Shown piece by piece: positions 36,968 through 49,437 of a stretch of DNA of 64,000 nt. A program made the position numbers and the translations under genes. The stretch's first letter is position 1, and every line of letters begins with the position of its first letter. The notes below the pieces were generated by a model. The model was not told the DNA's origin. It saw only the letters and a list, made by a program, of their open reading frames with translations, and ran no database searches. This DNA comes from Typhlomys cinereus. Lineage: Eukaryota > Chordata > Mammalia > Rodentia > Platacanthomyidae. Where the stretch lies: the NCBI GenBank assembly GCA_023101885.1, contig JALPQD010000214.1:2852001-2916000 (forward strand), in the 5' to 3' direction.

Positions 36968-38167
36968 TTAATATAGCAATTATGTAATCTCTGAGAACAA
37001 CAGCTGAGACTTTTATCTTTACCATCTCCAATACCTAACATACTGCCTTCCATGTAAAAATACCCAGGTTTGGGGGGGGGCAGTTTGAAGGGAAATGACT
37101 TCCAAACACATCTGTGGTGCCTGGTTTACTAAACTGCTTTCATTGTACTTAAAATCATGTCTAAAATCTTTATCAGCAGTTGCTTGAAGAATTTTGAAGC
37201 ATTATCTTATTAACCAAACAAAAAAATGAAATGAATTATCACTGAATAAACCATATGCCCACATAATTAAGAATCTGTAGGAGTCTACATAAAGGAAAAT
37301 ATACTTCCATTCAATGATTAGTAATAAAAATTAAACTTTGAAAGATAACATTTTCAGATTGTAAACAAACAGTTAGATGACAAGAGTCTGGGAAGTGATA
37401 AATCCAATCAGTTTCCCTATGCAGCATTTCAATGGCAAAGAAAATCTCACATTAATTAAACTGGAAATCTGAAAAGCTACCAAAGACTTAAAAATATCCT
37501 GGAAAAGGTTTGGACAGTAAGGTGAGTTCTAAATAAGTTTGGTTAATTTCAGCTATTAGCTCAAGACAAATGCTTTACCAGATTCTCTTAGCATAGAAAC
37601 TGTTTGTAGAGCATGTATTTGTAGAGCAGTTGGTGTGATGTCTGTGATGTGTGCCCAGACGGACAAGTAATTACAGAGGCATCCAGATGAGAAAACATAA
37701 CACATCCAAAATAACAACAACAAGAAGCTTCAATTGTCTCAAAGATAAACCTGCTGGCAATCTATTAAACAAGCACTTTGAAGAGAAGCCCCTCCCCCCA
37801 AAAAAGGCTGGTGATTTTACAACACAGTAATTTAATTTAAAAAGACAGCATCTAAAACACTAATGACTAAGAATCCACATGTTTATTAAAAGGCATTAAT
37901 ATGAACAGCCAAGAAGCTGAGAAGACTCCACGCAGGATGCACTCAGATCACTGCACCAAACACTTCATCCCCAAACTGCAAGAGGCCAGAGATGACAGTG
38001 CGACATTGAAAGCACTGACTCACCCCTCCAAGTGACTGTCAGGAAGACATTACATTGCTCCTCAGAAACCCTGGAGGTCAAGGTGGAAGGTTGCCACACT
38101 GAAGGTGATTAAAAAAAAAAAAACAACTGTCAGCCAGAACCTACCTGTCCTTTAAAAATGAAGGGGA

Positions 38168-38370
38168 GGGCCGGCCAGATGGCTCTGGGGTTGGAGGAGC
38201 ACTTGCTGGCAAACCATAGGACCCAAATCTAATCCCTAGAACCTACTTAAAAACCAGGTGTGATACAGAACTTTAATCCCAGAATCCTTACAGTGAAAGG
38301 CTGTGAGGCAGGAAGCTCCCCTAGGAGCGTGCTGGCCAGCTAGCCTGCAGTATGCAGTGCACAGAAATGA
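38168..38370 (+). mobile_element. B4-like composite SINE
   Basis: A tRNA-like head ('GGCCGGCCAGATGGCTCTGG') fused to a B1-like segment ('CCAGGTGTGATACAGAACTT', 'TAATCCCAGAATCC'). Confidence 0.55.
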
Positions 38371-39469
38371 TCTTTCAAAATTTACTACAAAGCTTGAAGT
38401 AACCAAAATACTGTCATACTGGCAAATAGGTAGACACACAGACGAGTGTGATGAGACCCAAAAACAAACCTTCATTTGAGGTCCAATGATGTTCTGGCAA
38501 AGGAAGCAAGACTATTTAATATCAAAAAACAGTTTCTTTACAGATGGTATGGAAAAACTGGATGTTCAACACAAAAGAATAAAGGTAATCCCTTACATAG
38601 CACATTATACAAAAATTCAAAATAGATTACGGACTTGGACATGACTTCAAATTATAAAAGGAGAAAAAAATAGAGCAAAAAACTGTTTGGCAAGAAACTT
38701 GGCAATTTCTTGGAATACTAATAACACTAAGAGCAGAGTCAACAACAAAGTTAACTGTAAATTGAATGTCATTAAAATTTTAAAACTGTATATTAAAAGA
38801 TACTAATAACATAAAATTGAACCACAGAATGATCAAAAATATTAAAAAATCATTCACATGATTTGGGAATTATGTTCAAACTATATAGCGAACTCCTAAA
38901 ATTAAACTGCAAAAAGAAAAATGAAAAGAAAGAAAAAATCCAGATGGGATTCATAATTTTAATCCTGCATCCTGCACCAAGTCTTTTTAGCTTCTTGGCT
39001 CTTAATATTGGTAATCCCAATTCAAGCTAGATATGGGATCTGGATAGTTCTCTGGAGAATATACAAATAGTCAACAGCACATAGAACAATTCCAACATGA
39101 CTAATAATTAGTAAAATACAAACCAAAAATACAATGAGATGCCAGTCTACACCCTTAAAGATGGTCCATAACTAGGAAGATGTGATAATAAGTGTATGTA
39201 AGAAGTATATTTGTGCACTATTGGTAGAAATAAAAACAGTGTGGCTGCTGTGGCTAGCACAGTGACTCCCAGGAACAAAAAATGCCACTTAGAAATACAC
39301 ATCTACTGACTTGAAAGCACTCTCAGGAGATTATTTTTTTCACCTATATGCATAGCAGCAATATTAAAAATAACTAAAACAATATTATCTACTGACAGGC
39401 AAATGAATTAACAAAATTTTTAAATTGAAGAGAATTCCAATAAGCCACAAAACATAAATCTTGAGGACA

Positions 39470-39691
39470 GGGCTGGAGAGATGGCTCAGGGATTAAGACT
39501 GACTCAGAAGCAGAAGGTCCTAAATTCGGATCCCAGGTCCCATGTAAAAATGCCAGGTGTTAACAGCTGCAGCTCCTGGTAGGCAGAGCCTGGGGAAACC
39601 CAGAGTGAAGTAAAAGGGTTATAGAAGCAATCCAGGATAATTACATCATCCTTGGTCCTCCATCAGGATATATAGTGCCTTCTGATACACA

Positions 39692-39769
<78 letters not shown>

Positions 39770-39770
39770 A
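39470..39770 (+). mobile_element. CA-tailed SINE, older subfamily, with (CA)n(TA)n
   Basis: 'GGGCTGGAGAGATGGCTCAG' head, 'GCCTGGGGAAACCCAGAG' body, CA run 39693-39735, then TA run to about 39766. L1 sequence continues on both sides. Confidence 0.85.
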
Positions 39771-39992
39771 AACTTCAAAAAAATGACATTTTGTGAAGTG
39801 AAATAAGTCAATCAAATAAAGACAATATATGGTTCCACTTCATGAAATATTTAAAGTAAAAATCGGGGACGGGATAGAATTTTGGTTGTCGAGGACTGCA
39901 GGGAGAGAATTAGGGAGTTATTCTTTAAATAATCTCAGCTTTACAGGATGCAGAACTCTGGTCTGTATCATAAAACAAATGTACTTAATATA

Positions 39993-40410
39993 TGTTGCAG
40001 TTCGCCTGCATGGTTGCTGATAAATGACAGCTTAAGGGAACAAAGAATTTATGTTCTTCCTAATAGTCTGGTTACAGTCTGTAGTCCAGCTTGATGGTAG
40101 AGCACGCACCAATACCAGGACCGAGGGAACTGGCCACACCATCTCTACATAATGGCTGAGAGAGGGACGATCCTTACTTGCCAGAGCAGCATATCTAGTC
40201 CAGTATACACAAGGATACTGACTCTCTCAAACAGCTGTCTGTATTTTATTCCAGGGCCTAATCCCACCCACCACGGGCTGGGCTTTCCCCATCAGCTAGA
40301 CAATCTCCTACAGGTTTGCTCTGGGCCTAACTCAACCACTAATTCTCTACAAATGTGCCCAGGGCTCAAACTCTCAAATATCAAGTTGACACCTGTGCTC
40401 AACTATGACA
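39993..40410 (-). mobile_element. Antisense solo LTR, MaLR/ERVL-like, inside L1
   Basis: TGTTGCAGTTCGCCTGCATG to CAACTATGACA, bounded TG...CA. It is the partner of 383-809 over its full length, and L1 tail sequence resumes to the right. Confidence 0.6.
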
Positions 40411-40509
40411 CTATCGATGAATTATAAAATTAAAAATGACCGAGAAGGCATATTTTATGTGTATTTTACAATAAAAAATCTGGGGAAAAATGTTAAAAGT
40501 GTTAATTTC

Positions 40510-40966
40510 AGGGAAACTTGAAGAAGAGGGCATTAAGATTGTAAGCGCCTAAAGATAGGAAGGTCCAGCATTGGACAAGACACTCCATTCGAGGCAGGGT
40601 TGCTGTATCCAGGAACCCACTGCAATAAGACTTACTCTCATTAGACCTGCATAAAGACTGACATGCCAGTATGCCCCCACAGACTAACCAGGGTCTCAGG
40701 AGAGAGAATTACATGCTGTGAAAACCTTGGAAACTAGGGGAATGCCCCTATCAGTGGGGTGGCCTGAAATAGGTATGCCACAGAGGCTGAACCCCTACAA
40801 AAGTAGACAAGCCAGAGGGAACCCTTGGGGCCATAGAATAGAAAGGCTTGAGGGTGGGAGAGAGTGGGATGGATTGATGAAGGAAGGGGAAGGGGATATG
40901 GGAAAGTGGGGGGGAGAGGCAGGCATAAGTACTCAATATGCTTGTAAATCTACAAAATAAAAAAAT
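40510..40966 (+). mobile_element. 5'-truncated L1 3' end with purine tract
   Basis: Flanked by TTAAAAGTGTTAATTTC (40493-40509) and TTAAAAGTGTGAATTTC (40967-40983). It shares the 'TTAAGATTGTAAGCGCC' and 'GACAAGACACTCCATTC' blocks with the other G-rich fragments but is a more diverged subfamily. Confidence 0.75.
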
Positions 40967-41255
40967 TTAAAAGTGTGAATTTCTATAAATTAGTCTGTAT
41001 GTATAATGTAATCCTTTAAACTTCAGGAAGAGTTTTCAAATTCAAATAGCTTGTTAACAGGATTCCCAAAGTTTATAAAGATTCATATGAATGTAACTGA
41101 AGTTCTAAAAAGAATTAGGGAAGGGATAGACTAAGCCTACAGGTTCTTTAAAAATGCATTGCTAAACTAGTCTAAATTGTTGGACAAATAAATATGAGCA
41201 TGCAAGTGGGTGAGGTAGGAGGGAATAAACCACTGCACATTACGATGCACTGTCT

Positions 41256-41345
41256 CCAGACACACATGGCATCAATGCCTACAATCCCAGCACTTGGGAC
41301 GTGGAAACCAAAGAATCAAAGCCAAAACTGGCCTGGAGCTAGCCT
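41256..41345 (+). mobile_element. Partial B1-like SINE
   Basis: 'CATCAATGCCTACAATCCCA' and 'GCACTTGGGACGTGG' are a B1 body. The start is missing. Confidence 0.5.
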
Positions 41346-41612
41346 TGGTGTTCCCGGCATCCCACCGTGGGAGAGTGGGGGCTGGCAGAGGAGACAGAGA
41401 CCCACAGGCCTGGCCATCCTCCCTCAGAAAGCGTGCGTTTAGGACATTTGTTAAGTACCCCCATCGAGCTTTGTCTGTGCTGAAACTTCTCCAAAGGTAG
41501 GATAGTTTGACTTGAAGAGTCAGCCATAAGGGTCTCAAATGCAGACAGGAACACGTGGAGGCATTGGGAGTCAGACGACCTGGCCAAGATCACCTGCCAG
41601 TGCGACTCTCTC

Positions 41613-41888
41613 GCTCAGAGATAAGGCAAGGGGAGACGCTGCTCAGAGAGGAGGCAAGGGGAGACGCTGCTCAGAGAGGAGGCAAGGGGAGACGCTGCTC
41701 AGAGAGGAGGCAAGGGGAGACGCTGCTCAGAGAGAGGCAAGGGGAGACGCTGCTCAGAGATGAGGCAAGGGGAGACGCTGCTCAGAGAAGAGGCAAGGGG
41801 AGACGCTGCTCAGAGAGAGGCAAGGGGAGACGCTGCTCAGAGAGAGGCAAGGGGAGACGCTGCTCAGAGAGAGGCAAGGGGAGACGCT
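41613..41888. repeat. 27/28-bp minisatellite, 10 units
   Basis: Ten contiguous units of GCTCAGAGAG(G)AGGCAAGG followed by GGAGACGCT, with lengths in order 28,28,28,28,27,28,28,27,27,27 (276 bp). Unit 1 has ATAAGG, unit 6 ATGAGG and unit 7 AAGAGG. The array is locally GC-rich within intron 1 and keeps several frames open by chance. Confidence 0.97.
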
Positions 41889-43040
41889 GCTCAGCCCAGT
41901 GCCTCCCTTTCTTGCTGACCTTCTCAGGCCCGCAGCCCTCACAACACAGGGAAGGGAAAGCAGAGCTTGTTCCTCTTGGAAAACTCCAAGTCGACCACAC
42001 TCCCCTCCATGGGCTCACATAGGGTAAGCACTGGTCCAGCCGCGGATTTGCATCTGAGAACAACAAAGGAGTTCTCCCTTGTGTCAGGCTGAACCTCTGG
42101 TGGGGGCCACATATGACCTAGTCCCAAGCACACACCCAACACATATTCTACAAAAAGCAAAACAACAAAATGGAGTGACAGTAATCAAAAAATGTGATAC
42201 TCAGACTGACCAGACAAATTGCCATCAAGTGCTTCGCAGTAATGAAGACGCAGTACTAGGAACTTCTCAAGAGACGAAACTGTATTGTTTAACTCTGTGA
42301 GTGAGAAGGGACCATCCCACTTCTTGCATGGATGACTGATCATTATGCAACCAAAGCAGCCTCAACCCCCAACTCAACAGTTAAAGAAACGGGATGTCCA
42401 AACAACATTCCACAATTATCTTAACACAGTAGTCTTCAAAGAAACAAGAGCCCGTGCCTGCTTCAGGTCAGACTGGTGTTTATTAGCCTCCTGATACTGT
42501 CACACTGCTGTGCTTTACAACCATGGAGTGTCTCAATGTGCAACTGCTACCTCACCACCACCCTTAAGGTGGGTTATTTCCAGTTTCCTCTTTTGCTGCG
42601 GCAAATAAATTAGCCTAACTTTGTCAACCTACAGACATGCCCCGTGGTAGTCTTTTTCAGACGGGCTTCATCAGATCGGAGTAGTTTGTGAAAGAACAAA
42701 TACACATGGAAATTTAATACATAATTCACATAACATTTCACATCAAGGAAAAAGGATGACTTATTCACAAGATAGTATTAAAAGGATTAATCTTTTGGGA
42801 AATGTAAAAGCAACCAGCTGGATCTTTTTCTGATAATTAACAATTCTAAATGTTTTTAAGATTTCAGTATTTTAAAAACAAACTAGAAGAAAGCATCTTT
42901 TTGCATATTCATATCATGAAAGGAGAACTTTAAAACTCAAGAAGCTATAACTTAGAAAAACTGGGAGTTAACTAAGTAGGTAAGTTCCAGTGAACAGCAG
43001 CTGGTTTAAGAGAATATTTCTCCCTGAAGTGTCTGAAAGA

Positions 43041-43320
43041 GAATATAGAGGGGGGGAGAATAGCTCAATGGGTAAGGACTTGGAGTCCAAATCCCAAAGT
43101 ACCCACATAACGAGTGGACAAGGCTGGGCATCCTGTAACTCCAGCACTGAGCTGAGAGAGTTTGCTGGCAGCCTATGCTGACGGAACTATCTCAAGGCAG
43201 TAAGGTAAAGGTGACAGTGGAAGACGCCTGACATCTGGCTTCCACATGTGCCAACACACATACACAGGTACCCGCACACTCGCATGCATCATACATACAC
43301 ATCAACACAGAAAACTGTGT
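43041..43320 (+). mobile_element. B4/B2-like composite SINE
   Basis: 'GAATAGCTCAATGGGTAAGG' head, B1-like 'GGCTGGGCATCCTGTAACTC' and 'CAGCACTGAGCTGAG', then a CA-rich tail. Confidence 0.55.
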
Positions 43321-44560
43321 ACTGCATAAAGACAAAGACAAATGATTAACAGCAGTTTTTTTTTAAAAAGTAGAAAATAGAGGAAAACAAATGGAATGTT
43401 CAAATTTCATTAGAAATCATGGAAAAGTAAAGCAAAATGAGGTAAGCTAGTGTACTAACCCACAGTACTTATTAACTGGCATCATGAATTCTTTCTCATG
43501 ATACATGCTTTCCAAGTCTTTTAGCAATTAGTTTGGCAATTATTTTAGTTTTTCACAAATATGCTTTGACCCATCATTTTATGATCACAAATTTATCCTA
43601 TGGACACAATCACAGACTGGGGAGTGGGGAAGGGCTTCCAAGAAGCTCAGGACAGCCAGGGACTAAGTTGTTCGCTGACAGAACTACCAATACTCTGCAG
43701 CTGTTAGAAATAAGACCTGCAGGGCCTGCTGAGGAAAATCTTTGGACCTTTGGCACTTTGAACACAAACTGGTAACAATATTCACTCTCCTGTTATTATG
43801 GTATATTTTGTAAAAATAGAGAATAAGGGGGGAAAAACAGGTGGCAGAGGAGAAAAACATGTTTTAAAAAAAGTGTTAAGTTTTATTACTACCTCTACCA
43901 TTACTCTCTACCCATGGTTTGTTTGAAATCTTGCACCCTAAAATGTTGTGTGGTGGTGCACACTTGCAAGGCCAATCTCAGGTACATAAGGCTCCCTTAA
44001 AAACAAAATTAAAGCCTATATCAGAATACGCCGCATTTCAATTACACTAAAGAGACCATGTTGCACTAACTAGCTTTCATATTTTCTCGACAATTATTTT
44101 TTCCTATAAAAGCTCAGTCATTTTAACACTGTAAGACTTGTTTTTTAAGACAGTACTGAAGTCTGCATAAAATAATCCCATTGTGCTTTTCAAATGGTTA
44201 CACATACACACATAAAGTACTGTATGTGTAAATTATGAAAAATGAAGTTTTGACTTCTCTGACAAGAATTAAAGTTGGCTATTGTATCCATAGAGTGAAA
44301 AATCAACACTATTACTTCACTATCCTTCTATACAGAAGGATCTTTTGGTCCTTTTTAGACTTCAAGATTCAGAGCGCAGAGATAAATGCCTCCTACTGCT
44401 CCTTTCCACCTGGACACAAACACACCCAAAAGTGAGTCATTAACTTCCTCCCTTAAATCTGCTCATTTCACCTTAATTATGGAGGCATGAAAATTACTCA
44501 CCAGTGTGTTCCTTTTTCACTCGGAACCATCTGATTATTGAACTAGAAATTAGGGATACA

Positions 44561-44640
44561 TTTTGGGGGGGTATGCGGGGATCAAACCCAGGCACTCTTG
44601 GTACGGATACCCCCCACACACACACTCTTAATACTCCTCT
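44561..44640 (-). mobile_element. Possible ID-like SINE fragment
   Basis: 'GGGGATCAAACCCAGGCACT' resembles an inverted ID box B, but the rest is not convincing. Confidence 0.3.
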
Positions 44641-45225
44641 CAGCTTGATACACAACCAACACACACCAGGCTAAGTTTACCTCCTACAGGTTTTTCGAAC
44701 CCATCTTCTAGACTGTCTCCCTATATGCCCTACTGCAGAGCCATCTCCCAGTTCTAAGGTCCTGCAGTATCTAATCTGTCTCCTACTGTAAGATCCATCT
44801 CTCTTCAGCTCATCCCTGCTCTTACCAGAATTTGCAAAAGGAAAAGCTGACCATGCTATTGCCCACATGCACACAATGAACCATTTTTAATTAGCACAAC
44901 ATATCAAGTCTCTCCTAATGTTTCCAGCCTCACCTACCACCAGTCCTAAACATTCCGATGTGGTTGGCTCCAGTATCCCTAACTAAAATGCCCGCTTCCC
45001 CCTAATTGCTACGCTTTGAAGGCACCATTTCCAGGCCTTGGCACTACCTGCATACTGAGTCATGACTGTGCTGTTCCCTCTAAGATGCTTATACTGTCCC
45101 AGCCTCTACTTACTAGATGGCAATAGTAGTCCCCTAGCTGTGACAATCAAAAAATCTGCAGACAAAATCAAATGTCCCTTTGACTTCCAGAGAAAATTAG
45201 CCTCAGTGAAGAACCACTCCAGTTG

Positions 45226-45512
45226 GCTGGAAGATGGCTCAGTGCTGACCACAAAAGCACAAGGTCCTGAATTCAAACTCAGAACCCATGTGAAAAACCT
45301 TGGTGTAGTGGTGTACTTACAATCCCAATATGGGGGTAGGGGGAGACAAGAGGAGTCCTAGAGCTTGCTGGCCAGCCAGCCAAACTGAGTCACTGAGCTC
45401 CAGGTACCGAGAGGGAACCTGTTCAAATACAAGGGGAGAGCAACTGAGGAAGGCAACTGGAGTCGATCGCTGAGCGCCACATGCACACATGTGCACACAC
45501 ACATACACAACA
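45226..45512 (+). mobile_element. B4/B2-like composite SINE
   Basis: 'GGCTGGAAGATGGCTCAGTG' head, 'CAAGGTCCTGAATTCAAACT' box B, a B1-like middle 'TTGGTGTAGTGGTGTACTTA' and a CA-rich end. Confidence 0.6.
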
Positions 45513-46999
45513 CAACACTCCTCTAACTTACTGAAGCTCAGTTTCTTCTACATACATAAAATTGAAAGACTATGTAAGGAGTAGTTGCAACACTGGTTTC
45601 CTCCGAGAACAGCAATTAGTCTGTCTGCTGACGTGAGTAGAAGAGGAAAACTTACTTTTCATACATTGAATTTGTGTTTTAGTCTTGAACAGCTTCTAAC
45701 CTTTGGACCACCATCTACCAAGTCGGAACTCCTTTTCTCTTACTTATTCCAACAGCCCTTGAGCCAACCTATGTGTTCCTTCAACTTTGCTGTCTTCAGG
45801 CTATTTTCACTAGTGAGTCAGAGTGATCTATCACCCATTTTCTCAAAAACTGCCACTACCTTCCTAATCACAAAGTGACCTTTATATAATCTCTAGCCTC
45901 CACACCTCCTTATCTTTCTAGTCTCTCCTAACAGTGGTTTGGGAGGTCAAAAAACGTATACAGAGTGAGTTCATAGACTTGCACCTAATGCGGTTTCTCC
46001 CACTGTATTTTAATGTGGACTCCCTGCTGCCCTCCTCGAAGGCGCCAGGGTCTTCACACGACTGTTCTCCGTGGGAAACAGACCTCACCCAGAAACTTCC
46101 ATGTCCCATTTCCCAGGCCTTTCCCTAAAGCAACTGTTAACCTCCAGTATTTTTTCCAGTGGTCCAGTTTGTTTACTATTGTCTTTCCATTTTGATCAGC
46201 AAGCCCACCTGGAAGGAAGGCCAGCTTCAAAGTCTCCAAGTCAGAACCATCTGCAGTACAGTCTGCAAATTTGCATTTTTAACAAGTTTTTAGTTTGTAG
46301 GTCCAGAGACCATGTGTTTAGAACCAATGTTTGGAGTCACACAAGGACAATGCTGATAACAGAAGCAGAGACTGGGATCAAATATCAAAAAGCCAAGAGC
46401 ACAAAGGCAAGATCACAAAGCCAATTTTCCAGACCCCTGAGAACAAGGTCCTGACATCTACAGGCCTTAGGAAACAAGCTCCAGGAACAAGAGAATACAC
46501 CAAGCAGTATGCAATTAAATCCTACCGTCCCACTTCTGCCAGTTTAAATGTGAAGACAGCTGTCATCAAAAGCAAGTTTCCTAATCCAAAATACTCTCCA
46601 ATATTGTTTTCCTCTGCTCTCCATGCGTACCTCCAATGCATGAAGCCCTCCTACTACAGGTGCTGGCTAATACAGTCTTCTAGGATTCTCCACCTTCTCA
46701 TCCATAAACTTCCCAAGCTCCTAAGGACCAGCTTTCTGTTTTCACATACTACAGAGTCTGGTGTGTAACTGTGTCACGTGTCCTCAGGACATTCGAATTG
46801 GGTGCAAAAAAAAAAAAAAAATTAAGTATGCATGGATATTTTCTAACCAGATTTGAAGATAAAATGCTATCTTTGCATTTTATAAAACCAGTCTCCTTTG
46901 CTTTCCTTTCTTCATTTAAAAGAATAAAAGCAAAGAAAATTGACATATATATGAAAATAGCTAACAGCCCATTACTTTATAATACTAATGTAAATTTTT

Positions 47000-47018
47000 T
47001 AAAATTTATTTTATTTAT

Positions 47019-47061
<43 letters not shown>

Positions 47062-47267
47062 GAACCACGGAGGAATTTGGGAACCACCTCCTCCTTGTTT
47101 ACTCTGCCCAGGGATATACAGGCTCCGCCCTACCAGGACCAGAAACGCAGGCCCCCCCACCCCCCCCTGCTTTCTCCCGGTGTCTATACGTGGGATCTGG
47201 GATCTGAACTCAGGACCTTCCGCCTGCAAGGCAGAGGCTTAACCTGAGCCACCTCTCCAGCCTCCAT
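47000..47267 (-). mobile_element. CA-tailed SINE, young subfamily, with 21-bp target duplication
   Basis: An inverted copy with a (GT)19 tail (47021-47058). The 21-base flank starting ATAATACTAATG at 46979-46999 is repeated without mismatch at 47268-47288. The body lacks a short block around the 'GTCCATGGTGG' region. Confidence 0.93.
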
Positions 47268-49109
47268 ATAATACTAATGTAAATTTTTAATTAAATCTTG
47301 ATCCTACTGGACTTGGGGTTTAAAAAATTAAAACACTCTTTCAAACTTGTGTGTTATTTATAACTAGCTTCTTTACTCAAATCTTAAGATTTGAATCAGG
47401 AAGCTGAAGCTATATGTGTAACTGAGGTGAATTGCTACATCAAGCTAACAATGTCCTATTTACTTCTTATCTATAAATGTACTCTCACAAAAATTCCAAT
47501 TACTAATTTTACCACACAAAAATTTGACTTTCCCTTGTATTATAAAGTCCTGCTCCACATCATGATTTAATTTCAGCAAAATCAATATTCAAACAATTAC
47601 AGCCAGCATGTCCATTGAACTGCTTGCATTTCTGCTCTCCACACCATTTCTACCATTTGACAAACATTAACTCATTGCATACAGTAAGAGTCTAAAATTT
47701 TTGAATATTCAATTTATTCAGAAACACAGGCTACTATCACTTAAAAAAAAAGTAACTGGAAAAAAATAGGAAGTAACCATACAGACCTTTTAAAATGCTG
47801 AGTCTTAAGTAAAAAGATACTGAAAAACATAACCTCCAAGCAAATTCGAGACATTTCCTAGCTCTCCACTAGTACTGAAAAACAAAAACCTTTCTCTTTT
47901 AGTATGAATTTTAAGTGAGTCATACATGCCTTACTAAATCACTGTTTTACTTAACATATGGTGAAACGAGTTAACTGTTTGATAAAGTGAAACTTTATAT
48001 TCATTTAAATTGTACGTCAATATATACTAAGGCTGGCAGAAAATAAAACAATACAATTTTATGATCTATACAGTCTTTGAAGCACACTGAACCTTGTGCA
48101 CAAGACTCACACGACATTTATCTGACAAGGAAATGGAGAGCTGACATCCAAATACTTTGTAAAACTCAAGATTCCCACTTCCCAAACTTAAACCTGAATT
48201 AAACAACTTGAAATTATGCGCAACACTTTTCCTTGGCATCCACACAGAGCTATCTATGTTCAAGGCTCGATTTTCAGTACATGAACATATTTCTCTGCCC
48301 CTTACACATTGCCCAATTATTCACTTGCAAGCATTCAAGTTCTAGTTCTAACTTTGCAACTCGGAACTCATAATGAGTGTTCAGTCTTCGAAGACCAAAA
48401 GGCTACCGTGTTACCCACAGTGAATACAGGAAACAAGATGAGAAATCTAATTTTTCCAGAAGGTGCATTTTTTAAAAAAATTACTACTGCTTTGAGATGG
48501 GGAGCTCATGAAGAATTAATCCCCACTCCTAAATTACAATCCACTTTTAAGAGCGTTCATCTAGATGCAAAGCAATACGGACAACCTGCCAGCACCATAA
48601 CCGGAATTCCATCGCACTGTTAGGAAGCAAAAATAAAATAAAACAGTAATAATGTTAAGAGAGTCCTTTTTCCGCGCCACGAGTGCTCCAACTCACCCAG
48701 CGGGGCCACTCGGAGGCAGCAGGGAAACTTAGAGCCAACACCAGCCCCCCGGGCTCAGCACCACCCCGCTGATCCCCGCGAGCCGCGGCCGCTCGCGAGC
48801 CGCCCGCACCTGGGCGCCGCGGCCCGCGCGGGAGCCCCGGGGGCGGAGCCGGCCGGCAGGGCAGGACCGCTAGGCGGCCGGGCCCGGCCGAGCGGCGAGC
48901 GCGGCGGAGCGGGGCGCGGGGCGCGGGCGCGGGGCGCGGGGCCCGCCGCCCGCCGGGGGGAGCAGCCCGGGCCGGCCGCGCGGAGCGCCCCCCAGACACC
49001 TGTCCCGCCGCACGGGGCGGCGGGCCGCGCTCCCCGCTCGCTCAGCCGCCCCGCGGCGGGCAGCCGAGCCCCGGGACCCGCAGTCGGAGGGCGCCTCCGC
49101 CGGCCGTAC

Positions 49110-49270
49110 CTGACATCGGCCGCGGCTCCCTCTCGCCTCGCCTGGGGAGGGACGCGGCGCGGAGAGCCGGGCGACGCGGGGCCCCGCGACCTTCGCTCTC
49201 CGCTGGACAGCCGCAGCGCGGGCTCGGGGCCGCTAGCCGGGGCCGCCCGCTGCCGCCCAGACCATCCTCC

Positions 49271-49308
<38 letters not shown>

Positions 49309-49430
49309 CGAGGCGAGCCCTGCGCGCTCCCGCCCGCGCGCTCGCGCCCGCGCGCTCCGCCCCTCCTCGCGGCGCGGCCGGGCCGCGGCCCGCCCACAGC
49401 GCAGCCGCCACCCAGGGGTCTTGGAGCTGT
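49110..49430 (-). other. C1GALT1: Putative C1GALT1 untranslated exon 1
   Basis: This is inferred from a CAG|gtacgg donor at 49110/49109 within the CpG island and a likely TATA-less start near 49.4 kb, just downstream of the CRE-like and CCAAT sites. The segment includes the CCG run (49271-49309 on plus). Alternative donors are CAG|gtgcgg near 48810 and a strong GTGAGT near 48697, so the exon could be longer or have alternative ends. No transcript evidence is available here. Confidence 0.5.
49271..49309. repeat. CGG/CCG trinucleotide run, about 13 units
   Basis: An uninterrupted GCG-phase triplet run inside the CpG island, reading CCG/GCC in the C1GALT1 direction, probably in the 5' UTR exon. 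It creates artefactual poly-Arg/Ala/Pro open frames. Confidence 0.9.
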
Positions 49431-49437
49431 GACGTCG
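49430..49437 (-). promoter_or_regulatory. CRE-like site (TGACGTCG)
   Basis: TGACGTCG differs from the palindromic CREB/ATF consensus TGACGTCA at the last base. It lies about 80 bp on the transcribed side of the CCAAT box, close to the expected start site. Confidence 0.45.

Larger units (their letters stand above)
38560..40492 (+). mobile_element. Old L1 3' portion, split by a SINE and an LTR
   Basis: 'GATTACGGACTTGGACATGA', 'AGAGCAGAGTCAACAACAAA', 'AATACAATGAGATGCCAGTC' and 'ATATGGTTCCACTTCATGAA' follow the L1 ORF2 end and 3' UTR order. The typical tail 'TATTTTATGTGTATTTTACA' plus AATAAAAAA appears after the LTR at 40410. Interrupted at 39470-39770 and 39993-40410. Confidence 0.7.
20730..49109 (-). 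other. C1GALT1: C1GALT1 long first intron (5' UTR intron)
   Basis: The acceptor is fixed by the acag at 20733-20730 upstream of the ATG exon. The donor is inferred in the CpG island, best candidate GTCAG|gtacgg at 49110/49109, giving about 28.4 kb. From 20.7 to about 26.6 kb it is mostly unique, with one B3-like SINE and a MIR. From 26.6 to 48.6 kb it is packed with SINE, L1 and LTR insertions and a minisatellite. Stretches at 20.8-23.2, 24.4-26.6, 32.4-34.3, 37.0-38.2, 41.9-43.0, 43.4-44.5, 45.5-46.9 and 47.3-48.6 kb show nothing further that I recognise apart from the B1 at about 33.2 kb listed separately. No coding exon is visible. Confidence 0.7.

Noticed and set aside
41613..41888. CRISPR-like array
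   Set aside because: Units are contiguous with no variable spacers, and the genome is a mammalian nuclear one.
41555..42022. 155-codon repetitive open frame
   Set aside because: It is explained by the 27/28-bp minisatellite, which is open by chance. No start context or downstream coding signal.
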